Shown here in pieces: positions 1-8,057 of a stretch of 64,000 nt of DNA. The position numbers and the translations under genes are program-made. The stretch's first letter is position 1. Every line of letters begins with the position of its first letter. The stretch covers positions 310,001 to 374,000 of the forward strand of contig NZ_JACEHE010000005.1 of assembly GCF_013778455.1 (NCBI RefSeq). The letters run 5' to 3'. The notes beneath the pieces are model-generated. The model was given only the letters and a program-made list of their open reading frames with translations. It did not search any database and was not told where the DNA came from. The stretch comes from Streptomyces himalayensis subsp. himalayensis (GTDB lineage Bacteria; Actinomycetota; Actinomycetes; Streptomycetales; Streptomycetaceae).

Positions 1-362
1 CCGCAGAAAAGCAGGTTGTTCCGCGCGGCCACCAACGTGGCCTCCGATCCCAGGAGAGACATTCCCGCAGCCACTGCTGTCACGAGGAGCGCGAAGCCCG
101 ACACAAGCATGATGTCTCTCGCGTCGATTCGGCGGATGGCGGAGCGTTCCACCGAAGGCATCCGCCTTTCGAGGCAGGCGATCAAGGAGACGCTCGGAAT
201 GAGGGAGACGAAGTTGCTGAGCTCCGTCACCATCGCGTAGTGCCCCATGAACGAGGGGAAGACGACTTCGACACCACCGGTCATGCTGACGCCCAGGACG
301 AAAGCGAGCAGTGCACCAGGTAGCAATCTGAGGGCGCCCCGCTGACGTAGCCACCAGATCAT
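1..362 (-). CDS. Membrane protein, 3' end beyond the window
   Basis: Only the first 120 codons are visible; the gene runs off the left edge. It begins with ATG at 362, 2 nt after the TGA of the membrane protein at 365-1648, so the two are probably translationally coupled. The start MIWWLRQRGALRLLPG is followed by a hydrophobic segment (about residues 14-30), a loop, a second segment near 48-60 and a third near 88-110. The pattern suits a polytopic inner-membrane protein such as an ABC-2-type permease subunit, but no family motif is visible. I do not recognise the family; the permease idea rests only on hydrophobicity and on the similar neighbour. Confidence 0.6.
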   Translation of the reverse strand, partial: MIWWLRQRGALRLLPGALLAFVLGVSMTGGVEVVFPSFMGHYAMVTELSNFVSLIPSVSLIACLERRMPSVERSAIRRIDARDIMLVSGFALLVTAVAAGMSLLGSEATLVAARNNLLFC

Positions 363-364
363 GT

Positions 365-1648
365 TCAGCGACCCGCCTGGCAGGCGGATCGGAGCTGCTG
401 GGCGTACCAGGTCTTCTGCTCCTGCAGGGGCAGCTTGCTCACTCTGGCTGTCTCGGACAGGAGCTGTTCCCTGGTTTGGCCTTGGCTGAACTCTTGAGTC
501 TCCCGGGAGAGCCACGCCATGTAATGGTTCTCAACCCCTATGGTCTGGGCCGCCCAGAGGGTGTTGTAATGCAGCATGTTCCAGTTCGGTTTCTCGCAGG
601 GCATGCCGACCACGGAAATGGCAATGTTCTCCCGAAGGGCTTGATTCGCGTTGCCCGGTACGAGGTCGAGTGTCCAGCCTTCTCCGTCGGTATCGATCTG
701 TCGAACGTCTGCCACGGCGATATCGGTAATACGTTGGGGTTTCTGGGCGATGATGCCCCTGGCCTCCAACTGGCCCATCATTTCTTTGAGTTTGGCCTGA
801 ACTTCACCGATGTGATCGGAGCCGGCTTCCGGCAGACAGACCTTGGGCCTGTTCCCCTCGCAGGTGACAGGGGCCAAGCCCTTGGAGGTCGGGGGAACCG
901 AACGCCAGTCCATGGTAATGCTGTAGGCGCCGAGCAGGCCGCTGACTGCGATGACGAGAGACAGGGCGACAGAGCGGACATGGTCGCGGCGAGGACCTGC
1001 CAGCACGACGCAGGCAAGGGCCAGACAAACCGTGGGCAGAATCGCGGCTGCCGTCATGGCCGGCGAGTAGGCCTCACCGAATCCCACCCAAGCAATTGAC
1101 CCGGTGACATGGTGCGCCCAGAAGCTGTCCGTACCCAGCGGAAAGCTGATGCCTATGAAGACCACCACCGATACAAGTGGTGCAGAGTACAGCGCATGAA
1201 GTCGGCGGCCGATGACGAATCCGATGACGGCATGGGCGGTGAGCAGGACCACCACGATGCCCATGAGATGCAGTGCGTACAGATCGGGAAGGATTCCGAC
1301 CACCCATAGCCCACCTGCCATGACTCCAGCAGTCAGCAGCGACAGGGACACCACGGTAATAAGGATGGGTTGCAGTGCGATGCGCCACGTGGGCTTGGCG
1401 GTACCCAACTCCCAGGTGCCCAAAGCCCTGAGCCGGGTCGCTTCCACGGCGCTCAGGCCAGCCACAGCTGCGGCGGCCATCGGGACGGGGGCATGCACCG
1501 CGTACGACGCCGCCTGCGCCGCCCAAGGCAGAACGATGAGCTCCTCGATGTGCCGGGTGCTCGTGAGAAAAATGTAGGAGAAGAAGAGGCCGATAAAGGG
1601 CATGGCCAGCACAGCAGGGTGTGTGCGGAGAGAGGTGGAGATTCGCAT
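365..1648 (-). CDS. Polytopic membrane protein with extracytoplasmic C-terminal domain
   Basis: From the ATG at 1648 the protein is 427 aa; ACGAGG lies a few bases upstream. An in-frame GTG at 1687 would add 13 residues. About seven hydrophobic segments fill residues 15-270 (for example LAMPFIGLFFSYIFL, ILITVVSLSLLTAGVMAGG and MGIVVVLLTAHAVIGFVIG). A soluble C-terminal part of about 160 residues follows, with four Cys (CEGNRPKVC, CEKPNW, RSACQ) that could form disulfides outside the membrane. The layout resembles ABC-2-type permease-like proteins of Streptomyces, but no ATPase is in view. It sits between a secreted-protein gene and another membrane protein on the same strand, so the three look like one operon. 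Function unknown. Confidence 0.6.
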   Translation of the reverse strand: MRISTSLRTHPAVLAMPFIGLFFSYIFLTSTRHIEELIVLPWAAQAASYAVHAPVPMAAAAVAGLSAVEATRLRALGTWELGTAKPTWRIALQPILITVVSLSLLTAGVMAGGLWVVGILPDLYALHLMGIVVVLLTAHAVIGFVIGRRLHALYSAPLVSVVVFIGISFPLGTDSFWAHHVTGSIAWVGFGEAYSPAMTAAAILPTVCLALACVVLAGPRRDHVRSVALSLVIAVSGLLGAYSITMDWRSVPPTSKGLAPVTCEGNRPKVCLPEAGSDHIGEVQAKLKEMMGQLEARGIIAQKPQRITDIAVADVRQIDTDGEGWTLDLVPGNANQALRENIAISVVGMPCEKPNWNMLHYNTLWAAQTIGVENHYMAWLSRETQEFSQGQTREQLLSETARVSKLPLQEQKTWYAQQLRSACQAGR

Positions 1649-1709
1649 GAGGCCTCGTATGGAGAGCAAAGCCTGGCCTCCGCGCACCCTGCGCGAAGGC
1701 CAGGCAGGA

Positions 1710-2137
1710 TCAGTCGGCCAGGGTGGTGTCTACGTTGACCGTTTGAACGGTGACGGCGCAAGAAATGCACCCCGAACCGATCTGATCGATTTCGAAGTAG
1801 TAACTGTCGTAAGGCAGCCCCGACTGGGTGGCAGTGCTCTTGTAGCCCGAGCCGTTGAAGCAGTTGGTGAACCTGGAGGTTTCGTGCTTCACGTCGCTCC
1901 CCCAATTTATCTGCCCCCAAAGCGCCACATCCACGCTGGTCCTGCCGTACACCTCTGCGCAGTAGGTGAAGTTGATTTCGTTGTACGACTCGTCGACCCA
2001 CTGCTGGGAAAGAGTTCCCTCGTTCCCTCCCCAAGGGCTGGCGGTCCAGTTGGCCCAAGCGCTGGCGGTGGTGGCGAACGTGAACACCGCGGCAACCCGG
2101 CAACGACACCGGCTCTACGCAAACGACTTCCTACCAC
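1710..2137 (-). CDS. Small secreted protein, apparent 1-nt frameshift in its signal peptide
   Basis: The mature part (YCAEVYG, TNCFNG, GSGCISC) has four Cys and many aromatic residues and reads open from 2087 to 1710. That frame has no believable N-terminus: only a GTG at 2087, in the middle of a hydrophobic stretch. If one G is added to the GGG at 2096-2098, the frame joins a GTG at 2137 (AAGGCAGGG upstream) that encodes MVGSRLRRAGVVAG followed by VAAVFTFATTASAWA. That is a textbook Sec signal peptide with an ASAWA cleavage region. So the gene is either a recent pseudogene or carries a sequencing error in a short homopolymer. The mature product would be about 113 aa. Family not recognised. 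It heads the operon with the two membrane-protein genes. Confidence 0.55.
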
Positions 2138-2353
2138 GGAAAAAAACCCTGCCTTGACTTTCGGATTGCCGGGGCTCCCCCTCGAACTGAAAATCGAAAA
2201 GTCGAGCGACTTTAGCATGTGATCATCCGGCGGCGGGAAGGCTCTCCTCGACCTCGATTCTTCGGTGGTGACGTCGCACTTGCGAGGCGATTGGTTCATC
2301 CCGTTTTGTCATCGTTGTGAGGTTCAGGATCGTCGCGTGTCGCTGCGGGTGCG

Positions 2354-2371
2354 CCGGGCCCACGGGCCCGG
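2354..2371. repeat. 18-bp near-perfect palindrome at the helicase breakpoint
   Basis: CCGGGCCC, two bases, GGGCCCGG. It lies 12 bp beyond the last base of helicase homology (2383), so it marks the junction between the conserved chromosome and the foreign left-end segment. It could be a recombination hot spot, the end of a lost element or a weak terminator. Confidence 0.5.
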
Positions 2372-2382
2372 GGATGCGGGTC

Positions 2383-2840
2383 TCGGTCGGAGAGGTAGTG
2401 CACCTCGTCCATCACCACGTAGCCGAGGCCGCTCAGCGTCTGCGAGCCCGAGTACAGCATGTTGCGCAGCACCTCGGTGGTCATGACCACGATCGGTGCG
2501 TCGGAGTTGATGCTGTTGTCGCCGGTCAGCAGGCCGACCTTGCTGGGGCCGTAGCGCTTGGTCAGGTCGGTGTACTTCTGGTTGGAGAGCGCCTTGATGG
2601 GCGTCGTGTAGAAGCACTTCTTGCCCTGCTGGAGCGCCAGGTGCACGGCGAACTCGCCGACGACCGTTTTGCCGGAGCCGGTCGGCGCGGCGACCAGCAC
2701 ACCCTTGCCCGCCTCGAGCGCCTGGCAGGCCTCTATCTGGTAGGGATCGAGGCCGAAGTCGTACATCTCGCGGAAGGAGGCGAGCGCGGTGGGCTGCTCG
2801 GCAGCACGCTTACGAGCCGCGTACCGCTCGGCTCTGTCAT
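2383..2840 (-). pseudogene. SKI2/Mtr4-like DEAD/DEAH-box helicase, 5' remnant
   Basis: Residues starting MYDFGLDPYQ carry the first helicase motifs: Walker A APTGSGKT, motif Ia TTPIKALSNQKY, a GLLTGDNS block and Walker B VVMDEVHYLSDR (DEVH). Homology stops right after DEVHYLSDR at 2383 and the frame then ends in unrelated sequence at 2296, so the second RecA domain and the rest of a protein of more than 900 aa are gone. The 5' end is also broken. The expected ATG (2840-2838, ATGACAGA) is out of frame with AERYAARKRAAEQPTA, as if about a dozen bases were lost just after the start. Intact relatives are putative RNA helicases next to tatC in Streptomyces (recalled, not searched). Confidence 0.85.
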
Positions 2841-2850
2841 CGTGCTTTCG

Positions 2851-2873
2851 AGACTACCGGGACCCACTGACAA
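2851..2873 (-). promoter_or_regulatory. RecA-NDp / PafBC-type promoter of the helicase gene
   Basis: Reading the minus strand: TTGTCAGTG (2873-2865), 8 nt, TAGTCT (2856-2851). This matches the damage-inducible consensus TTGTCRGTG-N8-TANNNT exactly. The predicted start site (about 2843-2845) falls 3-5 nt before the helicase ATG at 2840, so the transcript would be almost leaderless. Confidence 0.75.
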
Positions 2874-2931
2874 CCGACGATCATTAACCGTATCGTCACG
2901 CAGGCCCTGGTCAGCGCCCCGCCCGGACCAT

Positions 2932-3822
2932 TCATGGTCCGAGGATGCGCACAGCCCCCGCCACGCACTCCGCAGCCAGCGGCAACGCCCCGAGCCGCTC
3001 CCCGTCCGCATACCCCGTGATCCCCTCGGCCACGAGCTCGACCCGGGCGGCCCGATGGACGGTGACCTTGGGGTGGTCGAGGTGGGTGCCCTTGTACACC
3101 TGCGGAAAAACCCGCAGCAGCGTCCTCCGGCTGCAGTCCCCCACCACCGTGATGTCGAAGAGACCATCGCTCAGGTCGGCCCCGGCGCAGATCTTCATGC
3201 CCCCGCCGTACGAGGACCCGTTCCCGACGGCCACGAGGGTCGCCTCGACCTCGTGGACGACCCCGCCGTCCAGCGTGATCTTGTACGGCACGGGCCGGAA
3301 CGCGGCGAGTTCGGCGACCATCGCGAGGTCGTACTTGAAGCGCCCGGCCGGAAGCCGCATCCGGTTACCCCGGTCGTTGACGCGCGAGTCGAAGCCGGAG
3401 GCGAGCACGGTGCCGAACCAGGTTCCGTCGACCCGCCCAAGGTCGATGTCGCGCACCCGCTCTTCCTTGAGCGATTCCGCGACGATCCTGCCCGCCGCCG
3501 CGGGGTCGCGCACCGGCAGCCCCAGGGCGCGCGCGAAGTCGTTGCCGGTGCCGACGGCGATCAGGCCGAGCGATGTCCGCGTCCCGGCGACAGCCTGCAG
3601 CGCCAGGGAAGCCATGCCGTCGCCCCCGACGACTATAAGCGCCGAGGTGCCGCCTTCGACAGCTTCTGTCGCTCTGCGTAGCGCGTCGACGGCGTCCTCG
3701 CCGAGGATCGTACGTACCGAAAAACCGGCCGCGCGCAAAGCAGAAGCGGTCGGCTGCGCTGCATGAGCGCCCCGGCCGCGTCCCGCGGCGGGGTTGATGA
3801 TGAGGGTGATCTCGCTGGTCAC
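2932..3822 (-). CDS. Diacylglycerol/lipid kinase family protein
   Basis: 296 aa, full length for the DAGK-catalytic (YegS/DgkB) family, which phosphorylates diacylglycerol or related lipids with ATP at the membrane. Visible motifs are the N-terminal INPAAGRGRG phosphate-binding loop (about residues 9-18), the VVGGDGMAS signature (about 63-71), the GTGNDFARALG segment (about 91-101) and SDGLFDITVV near 220. The ATG at 3822 precedes the classic MTSEITLIINP start. In the typical Streptomyces order this gene follows tatC; here 2.8 kb of decayed mobile DNA separates them. A second, broken copy lies within that DNA (4390-4547 and 6561-6640). The exact lipid substrate cannot be read from sequence. 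Confidence 0.88.
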   Translation of the reverse strand: MTSEITLIINPAAGRGRGAHAAQPTASALRAAGFSVRTILGEDAVDALRRATEAVEGGTSALIVVGGDGMASLALQAVAGTRTSLGLIAVGTGNDFARALGLPVRDPAAAGRIVAESLKEERVRDIDLGRVDGTWFGTVLASGFDSRVNDRGNRMRLPAGRFKYDLAMVAELAAFRPVPYKITLDGGVVHEVEATLVAVGNGSSYGGGMKICAGADLSDGLFDITVVGDCSRRTLLRVFPQVYKGTHLDHPKVTVHRAARVELVAEGITGYADGERLGALPLAAECVAGAVRILGP

Positions 3823-3860
3823 CGGGGGACCTTATCGGGTACCGCTCTCGCGCGGGACCG

Positions 3861-3890
3861 TCAGGTCACATCGTCGTTTCCGTTGATCCG
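3861..3890 (-). pseudogene. Duplicate fragment of the tatC 3' end
   Basis: These 30 nt match the last 30 nt of tatC (6700-6729) at 26 positions and would encode RINGNDDVT plus stop, against RINGFDDVT in the real TatC. Intact tatC is 2.8 kb to the right. The copy lies just upstream of the intact lipid kinase, where tatC should be. It is the left boundary of a duplicated or recombined segment. Confidence 0.7.
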
Positions 3891-3901
3891 AGCGGCCATC
3901 C

Positions 3902-4320
3902 TCAGCGCGTCGGTGACGAGATCAGCGCGGTGATGGTCGGCCATGCCGTACCCCCCACGACCTCACGGGTCGCCAAATCGATGACGGTGGCCAGGGTGAT
4001 GTCGCCGACGAGCTTCGTGCCGGGCGTACTCGCGGTGAAGTCGCGGCCGATCAGGTCCGGAACGGGAATGGCCTTGGCGTCCGGTCTCGTAAGGCCACGG
4101 CGCTCGCTTCGGATGTCCGCCGACGCCTGATCCGCTCCACTTTCTTCCAGTTGATCTCTGGCCCCGGCGCTGCAGGGCGGCATGGAAGCGCAGGACGCCA
4201 GAGACGCCGCGGGACTTGGCATGGATCGATGTCCAGTGACCGGCACAAGACGCTGACGCTGTAGCCACCGGGGTTGATTCGGTGGCCCCTCCGCATCGAT
4301 GAAGTAGGCGGCGTGTGCCG
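3902..4320 (-). pseudogene. IS3-family transposase OrfB remnant
   Basis: Typical IS3 OrfB pieces appear in more than one frame: an N-terminal FIDAE and GGYSVSVLCRSLDID segment near 4320-4240, KVERIRRRR near 4150, then DLIGRDFTASTPGTKLVGDI followed by LATVIDLATREVVG near 4060-3950, which is the start of the DDE core. The block between GDI and LATVID is deleted, several frameshifts are present, and the last catalytic region is missing. No terminal inverted repeats are recognisable. The element is long dead and inactive. Confidence 0.8.
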
Positions 4321-4389
4321 TCGCGACACGGCGCAAGCCACACGTGAGGCCGCACCTACGTGAGGAAACAGCGAGTTCAACGACCGTCG

Positions 4390-4547
4390 CTAGTCGCACC
4401 CGTTCCGCCTGAGCGCCTCGGTGACCACGCCCGCGGTTGCAGGGTCGCGCATCGGCAGCCCCAGTGCACGCGCGAGGTCATTGCCCATACCGACGGCGAT
4501 CAGGTCGAGCGGCGTCCCGCGTCTCGGCAACGGCCTCCAGCGCCAGG
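4390..4547 (-). pseudogene. Second lipid-kinase gene copy, 3' fragment
   Basis: Reads LIAVGMGNDLARALGLPMRD followed by PATAGVVTEAL, against LIAVGTGNDFARALGLPVRD in the intact kinase at 2932-3822. The fragment is diverged, not a fresh duplicate. Homology breaks at about 4547 and resumes at 6561 (GCCATGCCGTCGCC, the GGDGMA codons), on either side of the TnpB element. This paralogue was therefore interrupted by that element. Confidence 0.75.
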
Positions 4548-6560
4548 TCTCACCCGTCGGAGTCACGCCGTGTGTCCGGCACCAGCGTCGGCGTTGTATG
4601 TGTGTGCGTAGATCGAATGCGTGACCTTTTCGCGGGTGTGTCGTTGATCGGATGACAGCATCACGGGTGGGGAGGGGGCCGGTGAGCCGGAAGCTGCCGC
4701 TCGCTGAGGGTGAGACTGCCCGCACGGCGTGTGCCCGTGCCGTCCTGCGTAGGGCAGTTGACGAGAAGACCGGCGCGCTGCTGCCTGCATCGGTGCTGGC
4801 GGAGCGGGTCGGCTGGGCTGCCGGTCTGGTGTCCGGCATGGCCGGCGCGCTGATGGCGGAGCACTGGAACACCACCGACGTGGACCTGCTCGCCTCCGGG
4901 GAGGACGCCGGCGGTCGAAAGCTGCCGTCGAACGCCTGGATGGCCCTGCGGCGTCTAGGCTGGACCACCACTCCGCCCGCGGGTGTGAAGGTCAACGACC
5001 GCATCGTGCGCATGGCTCAGGAACAAGCCGGGCGCACGCTGCGGGCGGCGAAGTGGCGCGCAGACCTCACCGCCGGAGTTCTCGCGACCTGGCCTGCTGA
5101 TCCGGCCAAGCGCACGGGTGAGGAATGGGATGCCGTCCGTGAAGCGGTGCCCGGCGGGCAGTTCCTGCCGTCCAGTGTGATCAAGTCCCGCACCCGGCAG
5201 GCCTCCGCCTTCGAGGGGCAGCACGACCGTCTCCCGGTCGACGTGTTCGAGCTGGAGCCTGCACCCCGGACCGCCCGGATGCTGCTGCTGTCGGCGTGCG
5301 ACGGGCAGGAGGCCACGCTCGAACGCGGCGACGAGCCGGGCCGGGCGCTGCTGCGCCTGCAGCTGCCCAGCCGCCCCGACCCGCGCTCCTACCGGGACTG
5401 GACATGGGTTGCCTGCCCCGTCACGCTGCCGCCCACCATCCCGGTGAACGCGGTACTGCACCTGCCCACCCTGCGCATCCACCAGGGCAGAGTGCGGGCT
5501 GATCTCGCCTACACCCACGCTGTCCCCAAGGCGCAGCGAACCGGGCACTCGGTCGCACTCGGTGTGGACTGGGGCCTCAATACCTTGTTGTCCGCCGGGG
5601 CTGTCCGGCTCCACGGCAACGGACGTATCACTGCCCTCGGCAGCGGGGGCATGCTCCGCGCGGCCGGCGTCCTGGCGAAACAGCACCGCCTGCGCCGCCT
5701 GTCCGAGCTCCTGCATGCCAAGACCGACCAAACGACTCTCTGGCCTGGGCCGCTGCCCGCTGGACCGTCGATCAGGCCATCTCCGCCGGCGCGACCGTGA
5801 TCTATGTCGAAGACCTCCGCTCCATGGAAGCGCGCGGCATGGGCCGCAGCATGAACACACGCCTGTCCCAGCAGGTGCGCGGGCAGATCCTCGACCGCAT
5901 GCGGCACTCGCCGCTGAGGCGGGTATCGCCATCGTGACGGTCCCTGCAAGGAACACCTCCAGGCACTGCCCCCAGTGCCTGGTGCCGCTGCGACACCGCA
6001 AGGCCCCCGACCGGCCCACGACACCCGGCTGGAAATGGGTCATCTGCCGCTCCTGCGGCTATCAGGGCAACCGCGACACGGGCGCGTGGAAGCGCATCGC
6101 CGCACGTGGCCTCACCCACCAGGCCAAGACCGTCGTCGACCGCAGCACCAGCACCATGGTGATCCGCTCGGTGGTCGACACGCTCGAAGCCAAGGCCGTG
6201 GTCACCCCGCCCGCCAAGAAAACCCCCCGGGACCGGTCCAAGACCGGACCCACCCGGCCACTCACCACACGCCCCGCGCCCAGGCGACGCAGGGCACCCT
6301 CCCCCACCAGGCCGCAAGGCCCGGCGGGCAAGCGTCCGGAGGGACACGCTCACACGGACCGGACCCGGCTGCCCCGCGCAGCACACCGGCACCAGGGCGT
6401 GACGGCGATCAGCACACCCACCACCGGCCGACACCGGCCACGAGGAGCAGCACTGGGCGCGGGATTCCACCTGCACGCCCACGCCACCCCTCCACGGTGG
6501 GCACAACCCATGCCAGACACTACGTCCTACATGGGATCGCTTGGCTGATCAGAGACGCTC
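4548..6560 (+). mobile_element. Decayed TnpB-type (IS605/IS607-like) element in the kinase copy
   Basis: The limits are set by where homology to the intact kinase gene stops (about 4547, CGCCAGG) and resumes (6561, GCCATGCCG); in the intact gene these two sites are nearly adjacent. The 2.0-kb insert holds one broken tnpB and no tnpA. No clear terminal inverted repeats are visible, as expected for the IS200/IS605 and IS607 groups. The 3' end after the tnpB stop is only about 12 bp, so any omega-type RNA would overlap the end of the gene. Confidence 0.7.
4652..6548 (+). pseudogene. tnpB: Large TnpB-like RuvC nuclease, frameshifted
   Basis: Restored across its breaks it would be about 630 aa. 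The N-terminal 380 residues (frame from ATG 4652) end in the RuvC-I motif ALGVDWGLNTLL. After a deletion plus frameshift near 5735-5750, a second frame gives WAAARWTVDQAISAG and the RuvC-II region VIYVEDLRSMEARG. After a 1-nt loss near 5911, a third frame gives CPQC and CRSC (zinc ribbon), then GNRDTGAWKR with the RuvC-III Asp. All three acidic residues and both CxxC pairs remain, but not in one frame. A basic tail of about 130 residues follows. TnpB proteins are RNA-guided endonucleases; this long form is common in Streptomyces. At least two frame breaks make this copy inactive. Confidence 0.8.
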
Positions 6561-6595
6561 GCCATGCCGTCGCCGCCGTCGCTCACTACCCCTAC

Positions 6596-6640
6596 GTCAA
6601 TCCCACCGCGGGACGCGGCCGGAGTGCTCATGCAGCGTGC
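6596..6640 (+). pseudogene. Lipid-kinase N-terminal fragment, inverted
   Basis: Encodes VNPTAGRGRSAHAA on the plus strand, matching INPAAGRGRGAHAA near the N-terminus of the intact kinase on the minus strand. The other pieces of the same broken copy (4390-4547, 6561-6574) are on the minus strand, so a local inversion happened here after or during element insertion. Confidence 0.7.
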
Positions 6641-6645
6641 GAATG

Positions 6646-6680
6646 GCCGAAGCCCCGGTCGGGACGACCGGGGCTTCGGC
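6646..6680 (-). terminator. Terminator downstream of tatC
   Basis: Perfect 16-bp stem GCCGAAGCCCCGGTCG / CGACCGGGGCTTCGGC with a 3-nt loop, 20 bp past the tatC stop. Confidence 0.85.
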
Positions 6681-6699
6681 ATTCGCTGCCCTTTGCTAC

Positions 6700-7662
6700 T
6701 CAGGTCACGTCGTCGAACCCGTTGATCCGCTCCCGGTCCCGGTCCGAGCTCGCCTGCTCGGGCAGCGCAGGGGTGGCGGAGACGGCTTCGATCTCGCCGA
6801 TGTCCTCGGGCGTCAGGTCCAGCTCGGAGGCCTCGTCGTCGGCGGGGCCCTCGGCCTCACGCCGTGCTCGACGCCGATCGTTCATGAGCGCGATCCCGGT
6901 CGCGACGAAGTACAGCACCGAGATCGGCACAGCCAGCGCCAGCATCGAGATCGGGTCGGTGCTGGGCGTGGCGACCGCCGCGAAGAGCGTGATGCCCATG
7001 ACCATGCCACGCCACCAGCCGCGCATCTTCTCACCAGAGATGATGCCGCCGAAGTTCAGCACGACCAGCAGCAGCGGCAGCTCGAAGGCGAGACCGAAGA
7101 TGATGATCATCCGCATGATGAGCTGGATCAGATCATCCAGCGGCAGCAGATTGTCGCTGAAGACGATGGAGAACTCGAGCATCACCACCGCCATCTTCGG
7201 CAGCGACCAGTACGCGAAGTAGGCGCCCAGGAGGAACAGCGGAAAACCGGCACCGACGATGCCGAGCGAGTACTTCTTCTCGTTCCTGTGCAGACCAGGA
7301 GCGATGAAGCCCCAAAGCTGGTACAGCCAGACCGGTGATGCGAGCACCAGGCCGGATGTGAAGGACACAGACAGCGCCAGCGTGAACGGGCTGAGCAGGC
7401 CGTTCTGCGTGATGCGCGCGCAGGTTTTGGTCTCGGTCGCCTGCAGCTCCGCGAGGCTCAGGTTGCATCCCACAGCCTGGAGAATCGGGGTCGTGAAGAA
7501 CTCGAGGATGTCCTTGTAGAACATGAACGAGATGACCGTGGTCACGACAACAGCCAACAGGCTCTTCACCAGCCGGTTGCGCAGCTCACGCAGGTGTTCC
7601 ACAAGGGGCATCCGCCCCTCGGGGTCCTTCTCTTGCTCTTTCTTGCGGGCAGACTTGAGCAA
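6700..7662 (-). CDS. tatC: Sec-independent protein translocase TatC
   Basis: 320 aa. TatC is the multi-pass receptor that binds twin-arginine signal peptides and, with TatA-type subunits, moves folded proteins across the plasma membrane. The family start PLVEHLRELRNRLVKSLLAV is at about residues 19-38. Six hydrophobic segments follow, including SPVWLYQLWGFIAPGLH (the conserved loop region) and FGLAFELPLLLVVLNF. After residue 260 an acidic hydrophilic C-terminal tail, common in actinobacteria, ends in INGFDDVT. tatA lies 47 nt upstream on the same strand, so the pair is an operon. A copy of its last 30 nt lies at 3861-3890. Confidence 0.96.
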   Translation of the reverse strand: MLKSARKKEQEKDPEGRMPLVEHLRELRNRLVKSLLAVVVTTVISFMFYKDILEFFTTPILQAVGCNLSLAELQATETKTCARITQNGLLSPFTLALSVSFTSGLVLASPVWLYQLWGFIAPGLHRNEKKYSLGIVGAGFPLFLLGAYFAYWSLPKMAVVMLEFSIVFSDNLLPLDDLIQLIMRMIIIFGLAFELPLLLVVLNFGGIISGEKMRGWWRGMVMGITLFAAVATPSTDPISMLALAVPISVLYFVATGIALMNDRRRARREAEGPADDEASELDLTPEDIGEIEAVSATPALPEQASSDRDRERINGFDDVT

Positions 7663-7709
7663 CCCACGTCCTCATCTCGTGCGGCGGGCCGGTCCTCACC
7701 GGCCCTTTC

Positions 7710-7988
7710 TCAGCGCTTGGTCGTGTCCGTCGGCTCGGTGACCGGGCGAGAGCTGGTCACATCGCCGGGCGCGGCCTGGATGACGCGCTGTGCCGGGGGC
7801 TGCTCGTTGTTCGGCGGGTCTGCCGGAGCCGCCTGCTGGTCGTCGGACTTCATCGCCTTGGCCTCGCTCTTGAGGATGCGGGCCGACTTGCCGAGGGACC
7901 TGGCCATGTCCGGAAGCTTCTTGGCACCGAACAGCAGGATGATGACGACGAGGATCAGAATGATCTCGGTGGGGCCGAGCCTACCCAT
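7710..7988 (-). CDS. tatA: Twin-arginine translocase subunit TatA
   Basis: 92 aa with the standard TatA/E layout: a short periplasmic N-terminus (MGRLGPTE), one membrane helix (IILILVVIILLF), the hinge GAKKLPD, an amphipathic helix (MARSLGKSARILKSEAKAMK) and a flexible Pro/Asp-rich tail. TatA oligomers form the translocation path. It begins at ATG 7988 and precedes tatC. An 8-bp inverted repeat 50 bp upstream (8038-8057) may affect its expression. Confidence 0.95.
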   Translation of the reverse strand: MGRLGPTEIILILVVIILLFGAKKLPDMARSLGKSARILKSEAKAMKSDDQQAAPADPPNNEQPPAQRVIQAAPGDVTSSRPVTEPTDTTKR

Positions 7989-8037
7989 AGCTGTTTACCT
8001 TCTTCACCGAGGCGACATGGAGTCCGAATACCCGGCA

Positions 8038-8057
8038 GGTCGGACATTCGTCCGACC
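8038..8057. promoter_or_regulatory. Inverted repeat upstream of tatA
   Basis: GGTCGGAC, 4 nt, GTCCGACC: perfect 8-bp arms. It lies between the small membrane protein gene (stop 8225) and tatA (start 7988). It could be an operator for tatA or a short terminator for the upstream operon; there is no U-tract. Confidence 0.45.

Noticed and set aside
4390-4547. Second functional lipid-kinase gene
   Set aside because: Only about 50 residues remain in one frame, the catalytic loop is cut by an element and the N-terminal piece is inverted.
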